Assembly: GCF_020382885.2 (NCBI RefSeq)
Contig: NC_058506.1
Location: 11,944,318 to 12,008,317, forward strand
Direction: 5' to 3'
DNA: 64,000 nucleotides
Source of the DNA: Scatophagus argus
Lineage: Eukaryota > Chordata > Actinopteri > Scatophagidae
This document shows, piece by piece, positions 13,301 to 33,188 of the stretch (its first letter is position 1; each line of letters begins with the position of its first letter). The notes under the pieces were generated by a model. That model saw only the letters and a program-made list of their open reading frames with translations, had not been told where the DNA came from and did not search any database. A program made the translations under genes and the position numbers.

Positions 13301-16099
13301 TGAGGAGCACAGCACTTTGCAGAGAGGAGATGGAGATATCAGCTTGCTGCCTGCAATTGTGGAGAAGGTCATCCTGTCCAAACTGACAGGTAGCGTAACG
13401 TACACAGCTGCACCTGGCACACTAAGACTTATCAATGCAGACCAGTTCAAAATATGTTGTGTGTGTTTATGTATTGTTTGTAAATGTGTGTGTGTGTGTC
13501 AGTGTTGGCAGAGCAAGTGTGGGACCCGCTGTCAAGCAGTCAGACAGCACATCTGGTGGGCTTCATTCACAGGCTAATGAAAGGCTACCCCACTGTGCTG
13601 CATGGGGACAACCGATACACGCAGGTACTGTCTGCTCTCTCACTGTCCGCATAAACATAATGAACTTCATCTGCAAAATAAAAGATTCCTTTGCCTCTTG
13701 GAGTAGAATTCTTAACGCTTTGATTTCCCCTTTGCCTCTGTCAGGAGCTTTTAAAAACTATTGTCTTAAGGACCAGGCAGGCTCTGGATGAAGACGTCTT
13801 CCTTCCACTCTACCCCAAAAAGTAATGTTCTTAATTGTTAACATTGGAGTTAGTCCAGTTTCCTTAACCTGATGAAACTCGATAACTGACTAAACGTGTG
13901 TTTTTGCTGTTGTTAGTGTGTTGGACAACAAGAACAGCAGTCCATACTTGTTCTACCAGAGGCAGTTCTGGTCCTGTGTTAAGGTATGTGCATAAGTGGA
14001 GTAAAGGCAGCATTGCTTTTAGATAAATTAATTCCAACACTAATTATACTGACAGTTACACCACATGAAGGAAAAGGGGTTGATGTGTACAATTTGAAAA
14101 TGTTACACTTGACAAGTTGCACAGAAGAAAACATAGAGGCGGAGACAACGAAAATGTTGTCTTGTCTGATTTGTTACAGTACTGCTGAGTTGTGTTGGAT
14201 GCTTAGCATCTGTAATTTTGTGTGTCTTTGATTTAGTCTGCACACTAACCACTGATGATAACATGTATATCTAAGGCAGCTCATAGAACTACTTTGACAC
14301 TGATGTTGATAAGCTTTTGTGTTGCTGCCCTGGTGTACATCCAGTCTAACTCTGTTGCTCCCTCATAGCTGCTGGGCAACATCCTGCAGTGGGAAGGCAT
14401 CTTATCCATTTCCTGTCTGAAGGATCTGGCATTGGACAGCACTCTGAATAGATACATCCTCTCTGCGCTGCAGACCACAGATACAGGGGAGGACAATGTT
14501 CAGAAGTGCCAGAAGGTATGGGAAACATTTTTTAGTAGTTTTGGTTTTGTAGTGTCATGCTTCATGTGTGAATGAATACATACAGGTACCTATTTAGAAT
14601 CTTCATATCTTGGCACATGAATGAAATCAATTTGTCATATTTTGATGTAGTATATGTCAAAAGTTGATGTCTTATCCAAGCCTTCTGAACAAAACTTAAT
14701 GGTACATGACTGTCCTGACAAATGCGATTTACTCGTCATAAAACCTGGCACACCCTTCTTTGTTCTTGTCTCATGTGTGGTAGGCCATGTGAAACTAGAG
14801 CGTGTGATTGGAAAAGTGAGGCATCTCACTTATATTTACAACAAAAAGTTTTGTTAAATGATATCACTGTTTACATAAAGTTTACATAAAGAACATCATT
14901 ATGTGCATGTACAGAGGAAAAATGTTTAACTGGACAGTGGACATCTTTTGGACACTGTTTTACCTGCAGGGTCTGCATCACATAGCACTGGAACATGAAA
15001 CTGAATTTCTTTTTAATGTATACTCAGTTTTAACGCTTATTCACTCAACTTTGTCCCTGGCCAGGAGAGTAAAAACGAATAGTGTGTCATGTGTAATTTC
15101 AATTTAAAAATGTGACACTTTTTGCACAGGGCTATTTAAATAGAAGCCCTTGCTGTTGAATAAGTTGTCAAGATACACACCATCAGCATTGCAAAGAAGA
15201 CAGATAGGCATTAATTTGGACAAGACTTCTCCCAGCAGGTTTAGTGTCAGATCAGGGAAAATTATCATTTGTAATAGAACTTAACTTCTCACAGGCCCGA
15301 ACTGCATTTACCCACTTATTTCTAAGGTTTCAGAGTTATTCCAGAGACTTCTGACTATATTCTATAGGACTTGGTGTGTCAGTTGTGCCTAAAAATTAAG
15401 CAAATTTTCAGGCCAAGTCCATGTGATTGGCTGCCCTCTATTCCCTGTGCTGTTTTTTCCCCCTCAAGAGTCTTCACTTGACAAACACACCTGTTTGTGA
15501 GTCACTAAAAAGTATGACAGAGCTCCTCCTTGTCTCCTTTTGATCCATTTTTCAGGTAGTGGAGTGTTTGCCAGCGCAGTGGTTCTCAGGGCTGAAGGGC
15601 CAGCAGACGTTGCCTCAGTTGGAGCCGTTCTGTCGCTACCTCGCCCACCTGGCCAGCTCGTTGCATCGCAGCAGTTTGGGCATGTCTGATGTGGAAAGGC
15701 GCAGTGCCAAGTAAGCGGCTTTACTGAACTCTGCATGTACAAACTGCATGTCCCCTTTTTTTTAATGAATTTAGTTGTAGCCCCATCTGCTGGAATATTA
15801 TGGAAGGTGTTTTTAACAAGGATAAAATGTGAGGGTTGTTTGGTCAAATCACATATTAACTATCTGTTTACTAACAAGGGTTTATAGATGATGTCCCTTG
15901 ATCAGTACCTTTACAATTTTGTTTTGATGCTATGGGTCCTGTGTTGCTTCCTTTAATATAACCCGTATGTGCCCACAGGGACCTAGTCAGAGAGGTTGTG
16001 AAGATGTTGGGCCACATGAATGCCCTGGACCACATCATCACCGTGGCAGCAGAACAAGGCATTAAAGACATCAAGCAACTTTTGGAAGCAAAGTCTTAA
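7211..16099 (+). CDS. paxbp1: PAX3- and PAX7-binding protein 1 (GCFC family), complete 18-exon gene
   Basis: Nuclear protein of the GC-rich-sequence DNA-binding-factor-like family; in mammals it links PAX3/PAX7 to a histone H3K4 methyltransferase complex in muscle precursors, and GCFC proteins associate with spliceosomes. Coding exons: 7211-7514, 7779-7901, 8077-8289, 8686-8907, 9007-9107, 9697-9920, 10329-10518, 11668-11791, 12387-12489, 12682-12797, 12947-13146, 13242-13389, 13503-13624, 13745-13821, 13917-13983, 14369-14515, 15556-15710, 15979-16099. They sum to 2,757 bases, 918 codons plus stop, close to human PAXBP1. All introns are GT-AG and phases agree. The N-terminus (MFKKAKRANFRRRNDSDEEE) is basic then acidic. 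EKSGHVKQE, IPDAAFIHAARK, KSQRQKIAEEIG, KFLQEMRGYV, RLVQRRQDDIKDESSEF, LDSFGRDRAAYQEH and AYIGLCLPKLFNPL match the family. A coiled-coil-prone stretch lies around residues 395-480; the GCFC domain fills the C-terminal half. The DSFGRDR block and N-terminus favour paxbp1 over its paralogue gcfc2. Confidence 0.95.
8294..8316. repeat. (CA)n microsatellite in paxbp1 intron 3
   Basis: About eleven CA units, starting five bases after the donor site of paxbp1 coding exon 3 (exon end 8,289). CA repeats close to a 5' splice site are known to act as hnRNP L-responsive splicing elements in vertebrates; whether this one does is inference. Confidence 0.9.
10267..10328. repeat. (GT)n microsatellite abutting the paxbp1 exon 7 acceptor
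   Basis: About 30 GT/GC-interrupted units run up to GTGTGTGCAG, the 3' splice site used by the exon starting at 10,329. The normal polypyrimidine tract is therefore replaced by alternating purine-pyrimidine sequence; a T-run lies further upstream near 10,208-10,219. Confidence 0.95.
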
Positions 16100-16756
16100 A
16101 GGAGAACATGAGAGCAGCAACTTTACGTTCCCTTCTTGTTGTGTTCGGTACATTTTACAGCCATGGGAATCACGGGGTTTGATTCCTGGGGCAAAAATAA
16201 AACTCAGCAGTGGTTACCTTTTACTGAAAGGAGGAGGTAAAAAAAAAAAAAAAAAAAAAGAAGTTGTAAATATTGTGAATAATGTACAGAAAGGTGTTTT
16301 CATACACCTATCAACCCAAGACAAATGCAGAAATGAGGCCTTGTATTGTCAGCTCAAAACAGTCACTCAGTTATACTACACTCTGGCAATATTTTAAATG
16401 TGTAAGTTATTAAGTTTAAATAGTTGTTTACATGCATTTGGAAAACATCTGATCTCTAAAGTAACACTATTCAACCTGGACATCGGTTAAAAACTCCTTA
16501 ATCACCCTCATTTCTCTCAAATCCTCTTCCTTTTGGTATGTGCCAAAAGAACTTTCAGAAGGTAGGAACTGCACACTGTCAAAGACTAACAACCAGCTTG
16601 TTTCCCAGTACTCCTCTGTCACCTGTGGACTGCCCTGATGGATCTACCAGAGCTGGGAGCTTTCTATTCAGATTTGTAAAAAAAGAAAAAAAGAAAAAAA
16701 AGAAATGTGTTTTAGTATTTTATTTGCCTGGTAATAAAATATGCATTTAAAAGATC
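16100..16756 (+). other. paxbp1: paxbp1 3' UTR
   Basis: Noncoding sequence after the TAA at 16,097-16,099. It contains an early AATAAA at 16,196-16,201, a 21-base poly-A tract at 16,239-16,259 and a second AATAAA at 16,733-16,738 followed by a GT/T-rich stretch (CTGTCTTGTTG), as expected downstream of a cleavage site. The UTR end is inferred from these signals only. Confidence 0.6.
16733..16738 (+). promoter_or_regulatory. paxbp1: Candidate distal poly(A) signal of paxbp1
   Basis: AATAAA about 635 bases after the stop codon, with a U/GU-rich element 17-25 bases downstream. The proximal AATAAA at 16,196 is an alternative. Confidence 0.55.
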
Positions 16757-17129
16757 ACTGTCTTGTTGCAGTGGAGTGATTCATTCAATTCATTTCTTAC
16801 ACTGTGGGATATAGCTACTGTGAAAGGAACAATCCAAAACTGCTTAAAATCTTCCTCAATTTACGGATATTTTAAAGTGGTGCTGCCTTTATTCACTGAA
16901 CGAGAGTCACAATCGTTCATTTGGAAACTTTTTACGCTTAGTTTGTGTTTGGCTATTGAATTGGAGCGGCTGATTTTCCAAAATAGATGATTGCCAAGTG
17001 TTGATGTGCGATACTAATTTGAGCCATTTGCCTCTTGTGGCTCTTGGTTGGCTACTGTAATGACCGGGCGGGGCAGCTGGTTTGTCTCTATATCCCCTCC
17101 TCCATAAGAACGCTTTAAACGGCACGCCG

Positions 17130-17297
17130 AAACCTTATATTCCGCTTTATCACCTGTAAAGAGACCTACAAGTTTGCTATCCACCAGCCATGACTCGACG
17201 CAGTTTTGCTTTCTACATTTTTTAATTTATTTTAAAGAGCTCCGAAGGAAATCTCCACTTGGATCACCGCTTCATGCGTTCCTGCAGGGTATACAAG
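17130..17297 (+). promoter_or_regulatory. slc7a1: Candidate slc7a1 promoter and noncoding first exon
   Basis: Preceded by a GC-rich patch (ACCGGGCGGGGCAGCTGG near 17,062) and a TATA-like run (CCTTATATTCC near 17,133). The stretch ends in a consensus donor, ACAAG followed by GTAAAG at 17,298. It contains a short upstream frame, ATG 17,190 to TAA 17,225. Mammalian CAT-1 mRNA has noncoding leader exons with a regulatory uORF, which makes this a reasonable first exon. It could instead belong to an unrelated transcript; transcript evidence is absent. Confidence 0.35.
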
Positions 17298-17730
17298 GTA
17301 AAGAACTACTTCAGGCAGCGTTACGTTTTGTTACGTAGCCAAATGGATGCGAGTGATTACACAATGAGTAATTACCGTACTAACTTAGGTAGGATTTGTC
17401 TCCCGCTGGATGACTTTAATGTTCTAAACAATTCGGCGCTGAAGGGAGCCGCAGTTTCACTGCGTAAGTTATCGAGTGTGTGTGGATTTAGATGGAAGCA
17501 CGCTGTAAACCACATGCGCTTTTCGCCCAGACCCCATTTTAACTGCTTCATAGTAAGCGCCGCTGTTTCCTGCAGCATGCCTGTGGAAGACTCACAGCTG
17601 ATTGCATAATTTCCTTCAACATGCAACTCGCACCTCAGTACTCTTAAGTGAAGTTTAAGCATGATTCTACTTTTAGGGAGCTACTTAGAGGGCATTGTCT
17701 TTAACTGAGATTATGTAATGTGAGAGATGT

Positions 17731-18341
17731 AGATAGAGACAGATAGATAGATACTTTATTGATCCCGAAGGAAATGTAAGAATGTGATTCCTGGAATGGC
17801 TTTGACTGTAGTACAGTACCCAAAGTGATCATAACATAAGATAAGATGATCTATACTGATCCCACAACAGGGAAATTCACTTTTCACTTGTCATGGCAGC
17901 TAACAAGAACAGAACAGAGTGCAAAAGTGTGCAAACCAGTTTCAATAACAGAAAGAGTTATAAATGAACAAAATAAACACTGTACAATGTACCGCTATAG
18001 AGTCTATATACATATCAGCATAGTGGTGGAAGGTGATGATTGTGGGTAAATATTGCACAGTTCTGTGAGGACAGGGAGGAAATGAGGACTAGGCTGTTGA
18101 GCTGTACAGTCTAACAGCAGTGGGAATGAAGGACCTGCAGTAGCTCCTTCCTACACTGAGTGTGTGGCAGTCTGCTGCTGAAGGAGCTGCTCAGAGCCTC
18201 CACTGTCTGATGCAGAGGGTGAGAAATGTTGTTCATGGTGGATGTCAGCTTGGCTAACATCCTCCTCTCACCCACCTCCTCCACAGAGTCCAGTAGGCAG
18301 CCCAGGACCTCTAAACTGACCCTCCTGACCAGCTTATTCAG
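17731..18341 (-). mobile_element. 5'-truncated non-LTR retrotransposon (LINE) tail
   Basis: Read on the minus strand, about 18,341 down to 18,085 gives an uninterrupted C-terminal reverse-transcriptase ORF fragment including LLDSVEEVGERRMLAKLTS, HPLHQTVEAL, SSSFSSRLPH and LLQVLHSHC, ending at a stop. It is followed by a noncoding tail ending in sequence whose plus strand reads ACTTTATTGATCCCGAAGG, a 3' end common on teleost LINEs, and a short (CTAT)n. A second ACTGATCCC-type block near 17,853 hints at an internal tail duplication. Only the 3' end is present, so it is a dead insertion. I believe it is of the Rex/RTE-like group but the clade is uncertain. Confidence 0.75.
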
Positions 18342-18342
18342 T

Positions 18343-18364
18343 CTGAGAGAGAGAGAGAGAGAGT
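18343..18364. repeat. (GA)n microsatellite at the LINE fragment edge
   Basis: Eleven GA units directly adjoin the truncated edge of the LINE fragment. Confidence 0.9.
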
Positions 18365-20632
18365 TTGAGAGCTGTTAAATTATGTCATAAATCATCCAGT
18401 TTGATATTCCAGTTTTTACCATATTTGAACAGAAACTTGGAAACAAAAATTGACCTTTTAGATTGCGATGGCAACAGTTCAGACCAGTTCAAGTTGGTCT
18501 AATTTCAGTGGGTCTTGAAAGTGGGTCACTTGTGATCGTGGGCAAGCTGCTGACTGCAGTGATGTATGTAGCCTATACATAACGCACTGAAGGGTGTGTG
18601 TGTGTGGAGTCATGTAAGGTTCTCTGAGATTCTGGAGACTTCAGCATGCTAGGACTTCATATCTCCCCTTTGCTGCCCCTGCAGGTTGAATGCTTGCTTG
18701 CCTCAGTTCTTAGTAATGCCGGCATAAACTTGTCTTTTCTGCGTACAGTGTGTAGTTTCTGTTTATACTCGCAGTGTAAAGCTGCTGCAGGTGGTTTATG
18801 ACTTTGATTTGTCAAAGCGGCGTGCACAATGTCAGCGACTGTAGATGCAGTGAATAGATTTCAGTGTGTACAAAACATGGTTGCGGGCTGAGTAGTTGCT
18901 GCAACAGAAACAGACTGAGATTCTGAGAATGAATGTTGTATTCAGCAGGCAGTGATGTCCCTGAGCATGTTTTTTTTAATTGTTGAATCTTCAGTAATTG
19001 CTGACCGTATCAGCAGACAATCAGCAACGAAACTCCAGTGTTAAAGAGAGATGTCAGTGATATTTCTTTGTTTCCTACACTTGTACGTACCCGCGCCGCT
19101 TGAAAAAGTAAAGAACGTTATTATTATTATTTCATTGTTTTCTCATCAACTAAGAACAGTTTATACAGACCGGTTCCTAAGACTCTCTGCAGTGGACCTG
19201 CAGAGGTGAAGTTGGCTTTTTTTTGTTCTGAAGCATGTGATTATTTCTCTAATCTGCTTCAAGGAACAGGAGGTGAGTAGGATTGTGGTCTGTTCAGACA
19301 TGTTGGGGGCACTTTGTCTGTCATATGTCTCTTGTCACAAGTTTGAGTGAAGAGGAATCTGCTAAAGGACAAATGTCTTTTTTTAAAAATACTTCAATAT
19401 GCTCTGGAATAATACTTGTGGTCTGCCGCTTCACTGACTGTCGCAGTCGGTCAAAGATAAACCCTGGAGAAGATATCTGGACATTGAACCATGTTAGGAC
19501 ATTATTGCAGACACAACAACTAATCTGATATCTAACAAAGTTCAATGGCATCATGTGTACACACTGATGTATGGGATGGGAAAAGCTGGGAACTGTCAAC
19601 ACTCCACCATTGCACGATGTTCTTTCTTCATAGTGAACCCACCTCTGGGATCAATTCCACTCAGTTAGCTGGACACCCATAGTGAGGGCATGCATGTAAG
19701 CAGTTTCTCATAGCAAAACTAAATGGCTCGAAAGGCCATGGCAAAGGAGGGAGACACATGAAAGGTGCACTTAGCAAAAATTGAAAAATGAAATGAGATG
19801 TGAGTGTCAGTGAAGTGAAAGATTTAAGTGAGTGGATGTGTAGGACATACAGTGTGCAGACCCAAACAAAGCATGTGATTTGAGTCTGTCATGTTTGCAA
19901 GAGAGGAGCAAACAGGCCATAAACAAACAAGCAAGAGGGTCATCATAACTCCAGAATAGTAAAACAATCCACTTGCATAGTCCCAATGCAGTATGGAGCA
20001 GTACAATTCAGTGAGACGGGCAGAAGAAGAGCTGGAAAACCAAATCTGCACTCCAGTGTATGCATGTTTGCACCTATTTTACCTGAACAGGGGAAACAAG
20101 AGTTTGTGTTAGTTTAAGCTCCCATACTGCAGTGTATTTTAGTGAAACTCTATCTCTATTGACCTTCTGAAAAAGTATGCAGTTTACTATTTATTCTGTT
20201 TTAAGGAGATGCACTTCATCATATTACTGCCGTACGGACCCAGTTATCCTCTGGTGGTGTTGGAAAGGACTGGCTTTCCTAAATGTCAAGTAGTGTGACA
20301 TTCGTGGTCTGCTTTCATTGGTTCTAAAGGATCACACACCCCCCCTCCTCCTGTGTGTCCGACCCCTCCCACTGATGGCCACTGCCTCCGTTTTCTGCAC
20401 ATCTCATCTGCCAAGTCATTTCTGCTGACAGCGGGTCCTATAACGTGTCTGTGTGTGCACACGAACACAAGAAGGAATCATACTTTGAATCGAAAACTTG
20501 AATTTTGCAAGATTTTGTAACTTAAATCCCTACACTTTTGAACCTTTGGTATTTACTTATGTGCTATTACTGCGCAAATAATAATTTAATCACAGTGAAA
20601 TCAAACGAAAGCATCCATGTATGCGCTTTCAT

Positions 20633-20770
20633 GCAGTGGTGGAGTGCAGTGAAGGTACATTTACTCATACAAATTCAAGGGACTTGTACTTCACTTGAGT
20701 AATTCCATTTTGTGCAACATTGCACTGCTGCACCGCTACATCTCAAAGGCAAATATTGTACTTTTTACTA
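20633..20770. repeat. Degraded teleost interspersed repeat, copy 2
   Basis: Starts GCAGTGGTGGAGTGCAGTGA and carries GGTACATTTACTCATAC, GACTTGTACTTCACTTGAGT, AATTCCATTTTGTGC and GCAAATATTGTACTTTTTACT. The order and spacing match copy 1 at 4,511-4,750, in the same orientation. It is truncated at its right end and strongly diverged. Confidence 0.7.
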
Positions 20771-20978
20771 TGTTTGTCTGGGTTACTGTGACTGTTTCCC
20801 TCTATACAGGTACAACTCTGTGCTTATATTAAGAGATGGCAAGCATCCAGGGTTATTACTGTGTAAATACATTAAGATTTTCCACTGTCAGCCAGCTACT
20901 GGCACATTTTGACAGTGCTTGTGTGTGCATGCTGCTTGGAATAGCTAAGCCATGTGATTCCTCTAGATTCTATTTCAG

Positions 20979-21022
20979 AACGACGGCCGGCAAACGCTCT
21001 GCACTCCTCACAGCAGCTTCAA
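20979..21022 (+). promoter_or_regulatory. slc7a1: Candidate noncoding 5' UTR exon of slc7a1
   Basis: A 44-base segment bounded by a good acceptor (pyrimidine-rich stretch ending TTCTATTTCAG at 20,978) and a perfect donor (AA followed by GTAAGTAC at 21,023). The segment has CGACGGCCGGC, CpG-rich compared with the AT-rich surroundings, and contains no ATG. It lies between the candidate first exon and the coding start at 23,689, where a leader exon would be expected. The assignment is inferred from splice signals only. Confidence 0.4.
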
Positions 21023-23688
21023 GTAAGTACTCCATAGATTTGCTTATTGTGGGGTGCAAGGAACAGGTTGTTGCCATTTTGACATTGATTTACAGCACTG
21101 ACATTGTGTGCAACATCTACAATTGGCATTTTCATCATGCTTCCTGTTGTTTTCAATTGTCAGATTCCTTCCTGTTTAAGTTGTCATTATGAATGTATTG
21201 ACTGAAGACTTGACTCAGCAATGGCACAACTGTGTACCCCCGTCAGCGAGGGGTCATGTGGGTCATGTAGACCTCTTTCTTCAGTTTTTGCTCGCATGTG
21301 TCCGTACGTTTGTTCGTCCCTGTAAAGCACTTTATGATAACCCTTAGATATTTGAGTAGTATTTTCACTCTAACCTTTTATAAATGAACTTCCCTGGTTT
21401 TACACTAATGTGGCACACAAGCAGTTATAATAATCAGCTGCTTATTTATGTGGGCAGAATAATAATGTAATCAGTTTTACTGCAGCTGGTTTGGTCCTAT
21501 AATTTAGTGGATTACTTGTGAAAAAGGCGTTTTCCTTAGTTTTTTATCGGTCCTCTAAACTTGCTCTAAATTTGCTGTATGTATGTTGCGAAAGCTTGTA
21601 TTTTTCAGCTTTTTTTAGATTGATAGAGATTAGACTCAAATTCAGCCACATCATAGAATCTGTGGTTTTTTGTTTTTGTATTTTATAAGCTGTTATAATG
21701 TGGATTGCTGCTGGTTATAGCAACTATTGTGTAGGAAAACAATAGTTCTGTAGGGGCTGTGTTTTTAGTTACTCATCTCTGTGTTATCAGAGTGTTATTA
21801 TATATACATGTATATGACTTCAATATATGTTGTCATATGTGCTTTTAATAAGTTGGGTTGGAAAGTTCTATGCGAGCCTACATGTTTTCTGAATTGAAAA
21901 AGAAGGCTACAAGGTTGTCACCTTAGCTTACCCTTGTTTGAAAGTTTCCGTGAGGTGTGACATGACTGTTGCACTGTCCACATGACCTTCCTGGGTTTAT
22001 GTCATGTCAGTAGGTTCTGGAGAGGTGCCATTCTCAGTCTCTCTTCTGTGGGACATAGCGCAGGACCTTTGCCAGACCTGCACAAATTAACTTACATTGC
22101 TGCAGGGCATGTATACCCCCTCCCCTCTATTTTTCCTCTTTCCATTCCTCCGTCTGCTCTCCATATTTTTTTTCTCCTTTCAAATATCAAGCATTACCTC
22201 TCAGTATATGAGCTCAGCCCTGAGGAATGTCCACAAGATGTTGGACACATTATTGACCCAGAGAATCTTCTCTGCAACCATTTAGCAAATAAGTGTTACA
22301 GCTGCACTGGCAGCTTATTCTTTTTCAACTTTTTAAAAGTATTTTTGATGACCACACACTCTCCCATGTAATATCTCACTAAGATGAAGTCTTTAGTATA
22401 AAGTTACTGTACTGATTTCATCACATGGAGTACTGCTCTGTCAAAATGGTTGTAAAATGTCTCATAGCTTTAAGAAAATAACCCTGACAACTCCACCATG
22501 TGTATTCCAGCTTTTTGTTTTTTTCAAGCTTTGAAAGACATGAAAATTTAGGAGGCAGGGAGGATCTAATGAGACGTGATTGGGTTGCATTTTGGGAACT
22601 GTATGATTCAGTGTTTTTAGATCCAGCATCCTCTCTCTGCTTTGTAGTTACCATTCTGTGGCTTTACTCTGTGTCCCGACAAAGACTAAACTCAAACTGG
22701 ACTAAAATGCAAACTAAACTGACAATGGAGTGAGGTGATGGTGACTGGTGGTGAATTTAATTTTTATTGTAAATATAGTGATAATATTGATTGCTGTCTG
22801 TCATGGAAAAAAAAAAACGGGTCAGTTTGGTCAATCCTTAACTTTATTTGCTTTCTATCTTGTTTGTTTGTGGAAGGACACAATGTGACGATGAGCCTCC
22901 GCGTTACTGTGTCATGATTTATGATTCTGTGTTGAACAGTCAGTTCAAGAGCTCTGCTTCCTCTCCCATGAGTGGCATTGTGTTATGTAACATATGTCAG
23001 CAATGTATTCAACAGTAAGATGGATTATCCCTATAGGCCCCTGATTTTTTGGCTAGCAATCACACATTGTGGATTTGGGTTGCATTACGTAACTCCCTAG
23101 AAAACAGTGTTCTACTTACAAGAAGTTTATTAAGAACAAGTGAAACCCCCTTAACCCAATGTGGAACACTTGCCTGCCGTGCAACCAGTGTTTATGTATT
23201 CATTTGGAATGTGGCCTCTATGGACTTTCACATAGAAACAAGGCACTACTGCATCAGCGGCTTGAGCATCATACAAGCTACTTATTAGTGTAAATGTGTG
23301 TTTAAAATAAGTGTGGCTCAGTTTATGGTGGCTTATTTATTTAAGAGCCCTTGTTAAGCGTTCACCTACATAAACCACTTTATACATAGAGAATATTATT
23401 ATTATAAGTCTTGAACATGAACATTTCTATCATAGAAAGATAGATGTCATAGATATAGATATGCATAGATAGATGTCAGCAGACTTTTCAGTACACCAGA
23501 CAGAGCTGACTTGGCACCAGCTAATGCCAAGGCTGATTTTAAAGCAGTTAATTTGAAATCACTCGTCTTTTTTCATCTTCACCTCCCATTAGAGTGTGTG
23601 TGACCTCCATCTCTCTCCCCTGCGACCTCTGAGCCTCAGCCGAACTTCAACTCTTCCCCTCATCCTCCCTGAGGCCAGACTGTAATCC

Positions 23689-31123
<7,435 letters not shown>

Positions 31124-32850
31124 GAAGCATTAGAGCATGCTGTGTACATTTAAACCAGCCCTGACGGCAATCTGTCTGCATAAGAGTCCCTCACTGGCGT
31201 TACTCCTTTTTTTGGGGAAAGTAATGATAAAGAACTTCAGCCTCAAATTCAGAAACCTGTTTTCTTTGCCCCTTGACTGCTGGGTCGAACAACAGGATGT
31301 CTGAAGCCATAATTGTCACTATTTCAGTATTTTTTTTTTAAATAAGGTTATTACTCCCTTTTGCTTGGACTTCAGCTTCAACTGCTCATTATCGTTTGGC
31401 TGCCTGGACGGGGGTAGGACTCATGTTCGAGATGCCAAACATGTCAGTGTTTTAGGGAGGTTCAAAGATACTTGGAGACTTTAGTATTTGTTTCTCTTCA
31501 CAATGAGTCATGGTTGCTTCTCTGAAGAGCATCTGGTTCATATTGCTGGTAATAGGACTGCGTGCACATGTGATAACAGCATTCATCTGCGTGCCAGAAA
31601 GTTCAATAGTGATACATGTTTGGTCTTTTCTGTTAAAAACTAACAACTGCTGTATATGTGTACAAAATTCTGAAGATCAGATACCACAGCATCAAATACA
31701 GATTGATGCCTACATAATGGATGTTGGCACGCTGCTCTAACGGTTCTCCCTGTCAAGTGAGAGCTTGGAATATACACAGTTGACTCATCAATGATGTAAT
31801 TACCGTTGTTCACCAACAGATAAAGGTCGTTGGGCCAATGGCTGGATGTGTAAGTGGGCCAGCAGGGAGCTGTAGCTTACGGTCTCCTTAAATCTATTTT
31901 AAAGTCCAGCAGATTGCATTGATAGCATCTGAGGTACCGGATTTTTTCTTTGCAAAGGGAAAGCCTGGCATCCTGTTCTGGTTATAGATTCTGGTTTTAA
32001 TGCGGGCATACTGTATGTCTTTGTAAGAAGCAGCCATGAACAACAACAAGCCATCAGATCAGGGTGCAAATTATGATGAAGAAACTGCTGACACATAATA
32101 TTGAACAGCATTTCTTGTTAGATTGTTACTTATTTTGAGACAAAGACACAGAGATTCAGAGGAAGTAATTCAGTCTAAAGCCCAGCAGGCTAAAGTATTC
32201 TCTATATAAAGTTTTCTCTTCACAATAATAGCCATAAAATACACTATATAATACACAAAAGATATGAAATCTGACATATGAATTTTGATACGTTAAGCAT
32301 CAGGTGAAGACCGAAGCAGTTGTTGAATGTCTGTTAGTAAGATTAGATGATAGGAGATTTTCACAGTGCTGGCTGCTGTGTCTCTTTGCACCTGTAGCTT
32401 GGAATGTTTAGGGTCTCTATCAAAATAAATAAATAAATAATACAGGCCGACTTTTTTTTTCTTAAAATGCTTAATTTGGATAATTGTATTTTTTTCTCAA
32501 TTTATTTTACACCTTTTGTCTTTTCTTTTTTATATGTCCTTTTGTTACCCACTCTCTAAAACATGGTCATTTCAAATGTGTTTTTTAGATTACGAATATT
32601 ACTTAATATTTATGGTTAACTAAAAGCGTACAAAGAATTTGATCAGCTGGGATTTCACCACACAAACATTTATTTCCATCCATTTTTTTGTTGTTGTCAT
32701 TAAAATATCTAATGCTTTTAGATATGTTTCCTTCTTTTGCTAAGATTAACAGAGTACTACTAAGTAATACTGATTTAGCATTGCAGCCCTGGAACACCTG
32801 GGCCACAGTGTCCACCTCAGAATTGCTGCAGTTCGCACGTGTATGGTGAC

Positions 32851-32880
32851 CACACACACACACACACACGTACACACACT
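32851..32880. repeat. (CA)n microsatellite
   Basis: CA repeat of about 15 units interrupted by CGTA, inside the probable slc7a1 3' UTR. Confidence 0.9.
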
Positions 32881-33188
32881 GTGTTGCTGCTTTGATAATG
32901 CTCATAGATAATTATGATACTGTGATTTTTGTTCACCCTGATGCAGAGAGAGAAATTGCCAAAATTCTGCCTTAAACCTGATGTTTATATTGTTTTCATG
33001 TCTGTGGTGTATTTTACAAATACAGTCTTGTAAAAGCTGTAAATATGACAACAGATCTTTTTTTTTTCTTTTTTTGCTGAGAACTGTGCACTTCACTTGA
33101 AAAAAAAAAAATAGGCAACATGCTGAATCTCTAGCTGAGTGGCTGCTCTGACCACACGAGCACCAACATAAAAAGCAGGAGGCTCCAC

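Larger units (their letters stand above)
16757..23592. other. Intergenic region and likely slc7a1 5' leader introns
   Basis: Between the paxbp1 3' end and the first slc7a1 coding exon no protein-coding exon was found. The stretch holds two candidate noncoding exons, a truncated LINE fragment, a GA microsatellite (18,343-18,364), one interspersed repeat copy and a short degenerate GATA-type repeat (about 23,430-23,475). Otherwise it looks like unique noncoding DNA. Confidence 0.5.

Noticed and set aside
7211..16099. Calling this gene gcfc2
   Set aside because: The N-terminus, the DSFGRDRAAYQEH block and the 918-residue length match PAXBP1; GCFC2 is shorter and lacks these.
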